Positions 47,001 through 57,574 of a DNA stretch of 64,000 nt are shown here, piece after piece (within the stretch, counting starts at the first letter, position 1; every line of letters starts with the position of its first letter). Source of the stretch: Bugula neritina. Its lineage: Eukaryota; Bryozoa; Gymnolaemata; Cheilostomatida; Bugulidae. Under the pieces are notes generated by a model. That model had not been told where the DNA came from. It was given only the letters and a program-made list of their open reading frames with translations, and made no database searches. A program made the translations under genes and the position numbers. The stretch is from NCBI GenBank assembly GCA_964035545.1, contig OZ037773.1, forward strand, positions 1,986,751-2,050,750, read 5' to 3'.

Positions 47001-50000
47001 ATGCCATATGACGACATAGAATTGAGAGAGTCAAAGCCTGACCTCATGACGTCACCACACAATGGAAAAGATAAAAAGGGTTGTACCCTTTCACTTCCCA
47101 TGGCCTTCCTCCTCTTCCTATTGGTTGTACTCCTGTCGGTGGGCGTCATCCTGATTGTGTTCTTTGCCACAGGAAACAACCAGGTGAAATGTGCAGACTC
47201 AGATGTAAGTTACCTTACAATAAAATATCCCACAAAACAACAGATAGTGTCTTCTTATTGCCTTCTTACAATAACATCTTACGAAAAATAACATACATTG
47301 TCTTCTCTATTCAAAATATGTTTCTATTTTGTAGGATATTTCTGGTGGGACAGCAGCTCAGATTGGAGGGAATGATGATGGAGTTTGGTGGCCTGACTCT
47401 ACGTGTCTTGTGACTTGTGAGTATCTATAGTATTTGTAATATGTATTATTGTCAATTGGTATTACTAGTAACAATGCTTATGAGTTATAACATATGTTGC
47501 TTTTAGTTAGCACTACTAGTAAGAGTATTTATCATATATTATATTGTTATTATTTAGTGTTACTAGTGTCCATCTCTACTGTTACAGGTATTGACAATGG
47601 CTACTGCAAGGGTGACGCGAGTCATCCACTAAATACTACTAACGCTGCATCACCGTCTCTACCAAACACCACATTACCTACTACTACAGAAATTACCACA
47701 ACACCTGGGAAAGTGAGAAGTTCTCCTACACAAACTTTCTCTATGTTATCAGCTGTGTTATGAATATTATATCAAAATGTCTGATTTTTCTCTAGGTGAG
47801 GGATGTAAGACTACCATTACATCTGATACCACTACACTATGACATAGAGATGAGACCAGATATCTACCAATCAGATCCAAAGATGTTTACCAACACTGGA
47901 AGAGTGAAAATAGATATGAGATGTGATGTTGAAACAGATGTTGTCACTATTCACATAAACAAACTCAATATCACAACTTTTCAACTCACCAAGCAAGGTT
48001 GGTATTCAGCATTGTTTTCATACGCTTTTTTATTTTATTTAAAAACTGATAATTTAAAAAGTTTGTTGCACAGTTGAAAAACCTAAAGATATCAAAATAT
48101 TTTAAGAAGATCAACTGGAAAAATAATAATGAGTATTGTTTTTAGATGGGACAATTATAGATATAATTGGAGAGCCAATTTATGACAAGGAGAGGGAATT
48201 TGTAAAGTTTCCAACTCAAACCAAACTTACCGTGGGAAACACTTATACTCTAGACGTTGGATACGAAGGTCCTTTACAGAATGATTTAGCTGGATTATAT
48301 TATAGTAGTTATGATGAAGTTGACAGTACTACAAACAACATTACTAAAAGGTACATGCTATACATTATATTATATACACAACATATTCTGTCTAGTGCAT
48401 TTACTAATTTTCTGTCTGTCTGTCTCTCTCTCTGATAATACAGCGTATCATAACTCACCTGATCATGTTAGAACTGAATATTGTTCAAGCATTGAATCCC
48501 TTTTACATTTAGATATCTTGCCACTACTCAATACCAACCAACAGATGCGAGGAAAGCGTTTCCATGTTTTGATGAGCCTGCACTTAAGGCTACATTTACT
48601 ATTTCTTTGTTGAGGAAGTCTGGTTATACAGCCCTTTCTAATACAGATGTCGCAAAGACTGAACCACAGTAAGTTAGCCTTTGAATGTTCACTAACTCTT
48701 TATTTACCTGGTCATACAGGTATCTAGCAGTGAGTATGATGGCTTCCACCGATGCTAGGAAAGCAATTCCGTGCTTTGATGAACCTCAGCTCAAAGCGAC
48801 TTTTACTGTGAGCTTAGTGAGACAGTCTCACATGACCAGTCTATCAGATAGGCCACTGAATTACTCCTAGCTGCTGTATGAATTGACACTCACAATATGT
48901 TATGACACTCACACTGTGCTGTACACTCATCACTACTAAATCATACTTCTAATGGTAGTATGTGTAGTTCCTGTAATTCTAGAGTACCATCAGCTGTTAG
49001 GGCTAGCAGTTATATGAGTGAATAGGTTCCAATAGCAATTTTTAGTCAATAGTTACCAGTTACTCCTTATCACTTACCAGTCAATGCCTTCTGGTTAGTA
49101 ACTAATAGTTAGCAATCTCTAGTCAATAGTTATCACTTTCCAGCTACTAATTAAGTAGTTACTAGTTCAGATTTAGCAGTTACAAATCAGTAGGTGAACG
49201 TTACCAGGATCAGTCCCAAGTTTACCGTTCCTAACTACTAGTTTGCAGTCACCAGTTACTAGGTGTCAGTTCCACAATAGTTACCAGTTAGCTGTTTGTG
49301 GTGACTAGTAGTGACTAGCTTTTTAGTAAACAGTATTGCAACTTTTAGTGCTAGACACAATATGACCCCAGCATGTAATATGTAGAAGTCATGAAAGAAT
49401 ACTCTAATCAATATAATCAAGTCTTTATTGTTTTAGAGCTGATGGATGGATTAAGGATATATTTGAGCCAACAGTAAAGATGTCTACTTATCTGTTAGCT
49501 ATGATTGTCTGCGACTTTGCTCAAAAGAATGGTACTACTTCTGGAGGTGTACGTTTATTCAAGTTATTAAGATTAGAGTTCATAGAAATATAAATGTATA
49601 ACATGTCGTATTTCAAAGATAATATTTAATATAAATTGTGCTTTTATAATTTTCAGGTAACTTTCAGAGTGTGGGCCCGGAAATCCGCTATAAATCAGGT
49701 AGATTATGCCCTAGACCAAGGAATCAGAATATTAGGATATTTTGAAGAATTTTTTAATGAAACCTATCCACTGAAAAAACAGGGTGAGACCTTTACGTGG
49801 AAATTGTTTTACCAATCCCCTTTGTGAGTTCCCATTTTATAGATATAGTTTTTACTCGGCAATTACATCAGTATATATCCTACTCCCTAGATATACATAA
49901 TTTCAATTTTATAAATATATTATTATAAAGAAAAAACATGGTTTCTATATTCATTGTAATAGATTTTGAGATAACTTTTAGAAATCGCCTCCTCTTGTAT

Positions 50001-53000
50001 TACATTTTTAGCTGTCCATTTTGTTTTTGTTTTGTAAACCGATCTTCGGCCGAAGTTGGAGGGTACCGAAATTTGGGCGTCCAATTCAGCGCACCCGAAA
50101 TTTGAGGCGTCCGATCTTTGGCCGACCCTCGTGGAGGATTCTAAAAGTCAAGAGCGTCCAAATTTCAACGCTCCCAAAGTTTGGCACGCCCGATTTCTAG
50201 AGTATATAAGTTGCGAGTTTGCCAGTGTATTTCAGTCTATCACTGGAACTCGCCAAGGGCAGACCTAGGAGAAAGACTTTGATATTACGTTCTTTACACC
50301 AATAAATATTTCTACCTCTGACAAACCCCCTCTTCTCTTTTCTCTCACTCACAAGGAGTTATGTTCTACAATTAATTATTCCACCCCACATAGCTATCAC
50401 AATATAATAGAAAAATAATTTCTTTCTTGCAGTTAACATATCATTATATTGTAGATATGATTGCTATTCCTGACTTTGCTGGTGGAGCCATGGAGAACTG
50501 GGGTTTAATAACATACAGAGAAACCTCTTTACTCTATGATGACCAGGTGTCTGCTGCCTCCAACAAACAGAGAGTAGCTATAGTTGTCTCCCATGAGCTT
50601 TCTCATCAGGTATCAACTATATAATACAGGGTTTTACTATGTTTAGTAGGCGCAACTCCAATGCGGGTTACTTCACTTTTTAATGGTATTTGATGAAACC
50701 AAGGCTGCATCAGAAAAAGTGCTTTCGCACCAAACTCATACTAATCAGCAAAGTGATAGTGACCCAGTTAGTTAACATGGTGCCACCCATAGCAATGCTG
50801 GAGCCTTTAGCTACCTGTCACTACTATATTTCTTCTGCTTTTACTGCTTCAATTTATAGCATGCGGTTCTATTGATGCAACTAGATCCACTTAAACATCT
50901 TTACTGACATGATTTCAGTGGTTTGGCAACCTGGTGACTCCTTCCTGGTGGGATGACTTGTGGCTGAACGAAGGGTTTGCAAGCTATGTGCAGTACATCG
51001 GAGTAAACTTCACGGAGCCTGACTGGCAGATGGTATGATTGTAGAAAAGTATATCTGCTTTATGAAGTATACAGCAACATTGCCAATGTTAAGTTAAGGA
51101 ACTAAACATTGAATATATTTGAATGACTGAACTGAATGCTGTGTATACATCAGTCACTAAACTGAGTATTGTGTGCAGTTTACACTTTAGTTAATGTACT
51201 AAATATTATGTATACTGTCTTTAGCTCGACCAATTTGTCACGACAGATGTGCAGAGTACACTCAAGTCTGATAGTTTGGCCACATCACACCCGATCTACG
51301 TTCCAGTCCAACATCCAGATGAGATTAATGAAATATTTGATAGCATTTCCTATGGCAAGGTACTTTTAACTACATTCCAAATATTCACATTTAGGTGCAG
51401 CAATGGAGAAATTGAAATAGTTTAAGATCTTTAAATTTCTTTATAGAATTTGGTTTGGGGCACTGGTTGAAATTTTTGCGAGAACATAACATGTTTTGCT
51501 ACATTTCTATTTAGAACACAGGTTTTTCTAAATTTCTCTATCACTGCACCTACCTCGTGATTCAGGGTCCTTCTTTTACTCTTTTCTGTTGCCATTAAAT
51601 TTGTATGTGTTTACATTGACAGGGTGGCTCTTTGATTCGGATGATGCGGTATTTCCTTGGAGATTCAATCTTCCAGAACGCCTTAGCTGTACGTATTCTG
51701 AACCAATGACCTATTCGCAGGGTCAGGAGAAATAATTTAAAAACTATGGACTGCTAATACCAGCTTGTTATTGTCTAATTATATGTAACTCCAGTGCTTT
51801 TTTGCAGCATATATTCACATTATGAATGTGACAAGTTTTACGTAACATAAAGTCAACGTTGAAGGTGATTTGCAATATATTCTCGCAATAAGTTGCTACA
51901 AACGTATTAATTTTACTGACAGAACTACATTAATGAGAAGGCATATGATGATGCACACCACGATGATCTCTGGGAAGCCATGCAAACAGAGGCAGACAAA
52001 CAAGGTCTGACAGACAGAGAAGGTCAAAAAATAAATATCAAGGCGATTCTAGACACCTGGATTTTGCAAATGGGTTACCCTCTACTCGACGTCACTGTAA
52101 GATGTTGATAGATACACTACTATTGGTTGTATAAACAACTATATAGTGTTACAACAGCTCTAATGAGTTTCATAATATTTGCAGATGGAACCTGTTGTGG
52201 GAAGCAAGCAACCAATAAGAATCACACAGAAGCACTTCTTACTTGATGATTCACAAGAGCCAGACCCCAGATACCCCAGTCCTTACCAGTGAGTTTCTAT
52301 TACTGAACCATTGTCTTCATTTGACTCGCACCTACATGTAGAATTTTAGCATCAATAGCAAAAACAAAACGTGTGTTTAGAGACCGTTTCTGTGTTTCAA
52401 AATAGTAGCCATAATTTTACAGATACACATGGGATGTTCCATTCAGTTTTGTTACAAGTAAATCACCAGACTTTGATGTTGATGAAACTTCTGTTGACTG
52501 GTTCTACAGAACTGAAGATTCTAGTAAGTTAGCTCTGTTCAGGTGTAGCCTTTTGAATGACTTTCTATTTATTACTTTTTGATATTGTGACAGAAGTAAG
52601 AACCAACCTAAGCTATGCCATCATAAAAATATTTCTCCTATGTATTACTCAATATGTTTCACCGGCTTTCCATGGATCGATCTGAGATCGATCCATGGAA
52701 AGCCCGTGTTTGTCTAATACAAGTTATGTGATGTTTACATTGTAGAGAGCATAGAAATAGATGCTGATTCTGATTGGCTGATCATAAACCCAAAACAATA
52801 TGGTTTCTACAGAGTAAATTATCCAGAATCTTTATGGCAGAAACTAATTGATCAACAGAATGCAGATCATACTGTAAGTTGAAATAACACACAGTGTGTC
52901 TGGCTGTCATACCGTTTTGCTATATTGTGGCTAGTTGTTGCAGTGTAATACTATAGTGTACCTGGATATTATATTGTAATACCACAGAATGTCTAGTTGT

Positions 53001-55713
53001 TTTCTTTTTTACAGGTTATTGATCCATTGAATAGAGCTCAAATTATAGATGATGCCTTCAACATTGCACTGTAAGTAAATAACATATAGTTTTAGTTACA
53101 TATGTTCATCTTTTCTATTATGACTTCTTTCATGATTTAAACTGTTGAGAGATGATATATTTGGCCATCGGTGTTCCAGGGCTGGTAAACTGAATATTAA
53201 GTTTGCAATGGAGTTGACTAAATATCTCTCTAAAGAAGAAGACTACTTTCCGTGGGATGCAGCCATTACCAGTCTGAGTTACGTTTCTTCAGCTCTGAAG
53301 AGAACTGAAGCTTACGGAAACTTTAAGGTGCTTCATAAGGCTCCATTGAGATATTACAATACATTATCAGATCCTTATGTTAATATTACATGCTAAGTTT
53401 CTACAGTTATCTATATGTGCATTATGTTATCCCCAGGATACAGTGTCACAATGTAACTATACGTATACATTCATATGTTAAATCACAATGTGACATATAA
53501 AATTATATCACTGTGTTACAGTATTGCAACATCATTATTATGTTTTTGAAGCTGCTATATATAAATTTACATTGCTGCATTAGGATATTGCTATATGATT
53601 CTATTGCTATAACGTTTTGCTAATACAGCATTATTAAATGGCTAATATATATGAAGTTAATTATTGTTTGCTTTAGACATACTATTCCTCGATGATTAAA
53701 CCTTATTATGAAAAGTTCAGTAATAACTGGAATTTCAACAGTTCTGGTCCAATAGTTGAGCAGTGAGTTACACTTATATAAATTATTATATATCTTCATT
53801 CTCTGGTTGATATTTAAAAACCTTCCAATTTTTTTTAAAAAAATATTTAGTTTTATGAACAAAACATCATTAAACTCCTGCATTTTCAGACTAAACATTT
53901 GTTAGCCCAGTATATGTGTTTATATTGTAGGTATAGGCAATCTTCTGCCATCTCTCGTGCCTGTTCATACAACGTCGGAGATTGTAGATCTCGAGCTGTA
54001 GAGTTGTTTAAGAGTTGGATGAATGAGTCATTATCAGGGTGAGTCATAGACTACAATAACATACATTAAGGACTGTGAAACAGACTATGATATGACAAAC
54101 AGTAATAATGGCTGTGAACTAGACTACAATAGCAGACAATAAGAAGGACTTTTATAGAGACTAGACCTTCTAGAAACAGTATGATTACAGAACTTTACAA
54201 GGCAGTTCATAAGACACATTATTGGTGTGATAGTAATATCCGTTACAAAGGAGTGTGAAACTGATTATGAAGCACAGTGTAAATAGGAAAACACACTATA
54301 ACTTGATATGATTTGTTTTGCAGTTTTATTCACCCAAATGTAAGGAGCACAGTCTACTGTTATGGAGTAAATGAATTGGGAGTTGTAGCCTGGGATTACG
54401 TCTATCAAAGGTTTAAAACAGAAAATGTGGCAGGTGAAGCAGTGAAGTTGCTAGAATCTTTAGGATGTACTGATGAGACATGGCTATTACAGAGGTGTGT
54501 ATATATACATATGTACCTACAGTGTATACATATGCAGCTACAATGTATATAATATTTACCTACAGTGTGTACACATTTGTAGCTGCAGTGTATACAAATG
54601 TAGGTCTAGTATGTTTATACGTAGATTGTGTAACTTGGTTTGACACAGTCTGTGTGCATAAAGTATAGCATGCATGTGGACATATGTGCAATTAGGATAC
54701 AATGTGTAGATACAGCACATACATATGTAGGTACACTGTATAAATTTGTAGGTAAGTGTGTAAATACATGTATGCATGTGTAAGGATAACACAAACATCT
54801 GTAGCTACAGTGTGTACATCTGTAGCTACAGTATTTAATATGCAGCTGTAGTGTATTCATGTATAGCTACAGTGTACACATGTGTACCTATAGTGTATGA
54901 GTATGTGAAAACAAGGCATACATACATATGCAGCTACGGTATGCGCATGTGTAGATACAGTGTATACATGTGTAGGTACATTGTATACATGTGTGGATAC
55001 AGTGTATGCATATGTAGTTACAGTATAATTTCTGTTGTAGACTGCTAGACTATTCAGTGGATGAAGATAAAATCAGAAAACAAGATTCTTATATAGCTGT
55101 AAGGGCTGTAACTAATAACAATATTGGTAGATTCCTCGCATGGGATTGGTTGAGAGCTAACTGGTTTGACATTAAAGCCAAGTAAGTATTTTGATAGTTT
55201 TTCTTACACCATTATTTAGCATAAAAAATATATTTCTATCTTTGTGTATTACGTAGAGCATATCTTAGATTCGGTGCATCACAGGTGGTTGTTTGGTGTG
55301 TTTCAGATATGGCGTTGGAATAAATATGCTTGGTTATTTCGTTTCGTTCACAACCTCTTCTTTCTTCACAGAGTTTGAGCTGCAGCAGGTTGGTTGCAGT
55401 TTTCTTTGATTTACAAATCTGCCATTATTAGATTATTTTTTACCATATTACAACACATTTGTTATCCTCAATCAAACTTGTTAAAGAAGGTTTATATTCA
55501 GTAATTGTCCGTATATATCAAGCAACAAAAGTAACACTATCTTACTCTATATTTTATTGACAGATTGGAAACTTCACTGCATCTGTTGGTGACCTTGGAA
55601 CTGCTTCTAGAGCGTTTGCACAAGCCAAAGAGCGGACAACTAATAACATCAAATACTTGCAGAGAAACCAGGCTGACTTGACAGAATGGCTAGTAGACAT
55701 AACGCAGCCTTAA
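47001..55713 (+). CDS. Membrane alanyl aminopeptidase (M1 family, aminopeptidase N-like), gene 2
   Basis: Exons: 47001-47204, 47335-47416, 47588-47712, 47796-47997, 48146-48350, 48513-48668, 49437-49548, 49657-49783, 50455-50609, 50919-51032, 51225-51359, 51623-51688, 51923-52096, 52185-52288, 52423-52523, 52746-52873, 53015-53070, 53180-53327, 53677-53762, 53931-54038, 54324-54494, 55041-55181, 55307-55388, 55564-55713. Every exon equals its gene 1 partner in length (1,043 aa). The signal anchor, Thr-rich stalk, GAMEN (415-419), HELSH (451-455), E474 and Tyr537 are all present, so it should be an active ectopeptidase. Exons 10-13, the start of 14, and 20, 24 and 25 differ strongly from gene 1. 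Most other exons are nearly identical. The differing catalytic-domain exons may alter peptide preference (inference). Confidence 0.92.
48720..48870 (+). CDS. Duplicate exon 7b of gene 2 (alternative or dying exon)
   Basis: Behind exon 7 an acceptor (tcatacag) opens a segment that repeats the exon 7 theme: [20 protein letters not shown], then [12 protein letters not shown]. It enters in the same phase as exon 7, so it could replace it. It reaches TAG at 48868-48870 before the position matching the exon 7 donor, so inclusion would truncate the protein before the catalytic domain. The decayed counterpart in gene 1 is at 29974. Confidence 0.55.
50033..50370. mobile_element. Possible solo LTR or LTR-like insertion in intron 9 of gene 2
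   Basis: A GC-richer block starting TGTAAACC and ending TTCTACA (TGTA...TACA ends). It carries TATATAA at 50203-50209 and AATAAA at 50301-50306, as an LTR would. It is absent from the matching gene 1 intron. No clear target duplication was found, so the class is uncertain. It contains a 70-codon open frame with no recognised product. Confidence 0.4.
51392..51552. mobile_element. TA-flanked MITE, copy 2
   Basis: Terminal inverted repeats ggtgcagcaatggagaaatt and, inverted, ggtgcagtgatagagaaatt are flanked by TA on both sides. This fits a Tc1/mariner-type nonautonomous element. It lies in intron 12 of gene 2 and matches 22947-23108. Confidence 0.75.
52664..52704. repeat. Perfect 20-bp inverted repeat with 1-nt spacer
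   Basis: The left arm ggctttccatggatcgatct is exactly reversed after a single g. It lies in intron 16 of gene 2 and is absent from gene 1. The RNA would form a 20-bp hairpin. Confidence 0.95.
54495..55020 (+). repeat. Intron 22 minisatellite of aminopeptidase gene 2
   Basis: Degenerate ~20-bp units (acatatgtagctacagtgta) fill the intron between exons 22 and 23. Short open frames on both strands are artefacts. Confidence 0.8.
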
Positions 55714-56275
55714 ATGCAACTTCATTCTTCCAACCCTTAAAGAACATTTGATGTTTAAAATTAAATCTGATTTGCTCACATAATATGTAATATATTATGT
55801 ATATAGTGATGACTCAGGTTTATGATTTGTCTTCATTTAGACAATGATGTTACATGTTGTCCCACTTTTATTCATATTTTTATACAAATATTTAATGTGA
55901 CTTTGAAAGTTTTATACCAGATAAACTTCAATTATAGTTTGATGTTATTTTCACTAATAATATCCTATTTAATACCATGTAATTATTATAATATGATTAA
56001 CTTGGATCGAAATACATCCCAAATATTCCACATCGACTATAAGTTATATTTATTCCTTCATGTCTGTAAACACTTTATACAGTAATGTAAGTGTTCATTT
56101 GATATAAAATACTATACACTGCGTCATGTTCATGCTAGATATCACAACACTGAAACTCATACAGATCTGAAAGTTAATCTGTAATATTTGACATACAGTC
56201 CATAAAGTAATCTAAAAAGCTACATAGAAATAGCTGCAGAATATGGTATGTAAATTGTGGCATTTATACTAATGC
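55714..56275. other. 3' flank of aminopeptidase gene 2, no further gene
   Basis: AT-rich sequence. A weak ATTAAA occurs about 40 nt after the stop codon. Nothing else coding is seen before the SINE. Confidence 0.45.
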
Positions 56276-56531
56276 ATAATATATGGCATAATACAAACTC
56301 ACGCAAGTTTATAGTCACTATCCCTGTGAGAACCCCTGATTAAAAAGGTTTTTTTTTTCAAATCGGGCTAAGGACTTATTTAGATGAGGCACAGGTGCAA
56401 ATATGACTGGATGCTCTTCCTAACATCACCATTGGCCTTTGTTAAGTCTCGAACCCACAACTTGGGGTTTACTAAGCAAACGATCTAACCTCTAGACCGC
56501 AGCTGCTCCTTATAATATATGGCATAATACA
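56276..56531 (-). mobile_element. tRNA-derived SINE, full-length copy C
   Basis: The body is 56296-56511, in reverse orientation. The tRNA-like head is at the right (minus strand: tggtctagaggttagatc, B-box-like gggttcgagac). The tail aactcacgcaagtttatag is at the left, with a poly-T run internally. Flanks 56276-56295 and 56512-56531 are a perfect 20-bp target duplication, so insertion is recent. Confidence 0.88.
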
Positions 56532-56849
56532 TGTTGTAAAACGTGGTATATAAGTTATAGTGTATTCCATGTTAGATGAACTAATGTGGAGTGCAAAATT
56601 TAAATGATGTTGACTCCAGGGCATATTAACAGAGGTAGAGCATCTTGATTTATGTATTCAAATAATATCAGGGATATGGTGTATTGTGGACCTAATATTT
56701 TGCTGCATAGGTCAAAGGGAATATTGTAATTATTCACATAATGTGATAAAATAGAATGCTTTGCATGGTGTACATGTATAACTGCATTATAACAAATATC
56801 ATATGTAAAGAAGGTTATATGGTTTCTAGTTTCAAGCATTTGAAATTGA

Positions 56850-56970
56850 CTACATACTACATACTACTACATACTACTACATACTACTACATACTACTAC
56901 ATACTACTACATACTACTACATACTACATACTACTACATACTACATACTACATACTACTACATACTACAT
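56850..56970 (+). repeat. (ACTACAT/ACTACTACAT)n microsatellite
   Basis: A mixed run of catactactacatacta immediately upstream of the point where similarity to gene 1 intron 21 begins. Confidence 0.92.
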
Positions 56971-57050
56971 ACTGTGAAACAGACTATAATAACAGACAAT
57001 AAGGACTGTGAAACAGACTATATCATAAAATTTGAAATCGACTACACTAA

Positions 57051-57393
57051 GCCTAGGGCCACACTGTGCGTATTTTCGCATGCGAAAATTAAAATCACAA
57101 GTAGCAAAGGTGTCCACTGTAGCGTCAGTGATGCGTGATAAATAAAGCTTTCATTTTTAAATCGCACTCGCTTTCAATAAAACGCAATTTACTGGAATAT
57201 AGCACTAAATAAAGAAATTGGGCTCGCTGAATAGCTACCAGCCAATTAGGTGACGACGACAGAGACGATTCGCACTTGCGTTGAAAATGCAGAGCGACAA
57301 GTGCGAAGGTGTTCTCAACGCGCACAGTGGACACCTTTGCTACTTGTGATTTCAATTTTCGCATGCGAAAATACGCACCGTGTGGCCCTAGGC
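57051..57393. mobile_element. MITE with ~70-bp terminal inverted repeats, TAA target duplication
   Basis: A 343-bp element. The left end gcctagggccacac recurs inverted at the right, with only two to three mismatches over about 70 bp. It contains the self-complementary ttttcgcatgcgaaaa in both arms. TAA flanks it (57048-57050, 57394-57396), typical of PIF/Harbinger-type elements. It is inserted in the pseudogene's intron 21 and missing from gene 1 (near 42641). Confidence 0.82.
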
Positions 57394-57574
57394 TAACAGC
57401 AATAATAATAATATTCATTAGAAAAAACAGTGAACCAGGCTATCAGAAGACAGTATGATTACAAAACATTACAATAAAGTTTGTAAAACGTATTATTGCT
57501 CTCCAATTTATACTGTGAAACTGATTATGAAGCACAGTTATAAACATTTATGATTTGTTTTGCAGTTTTATTCA

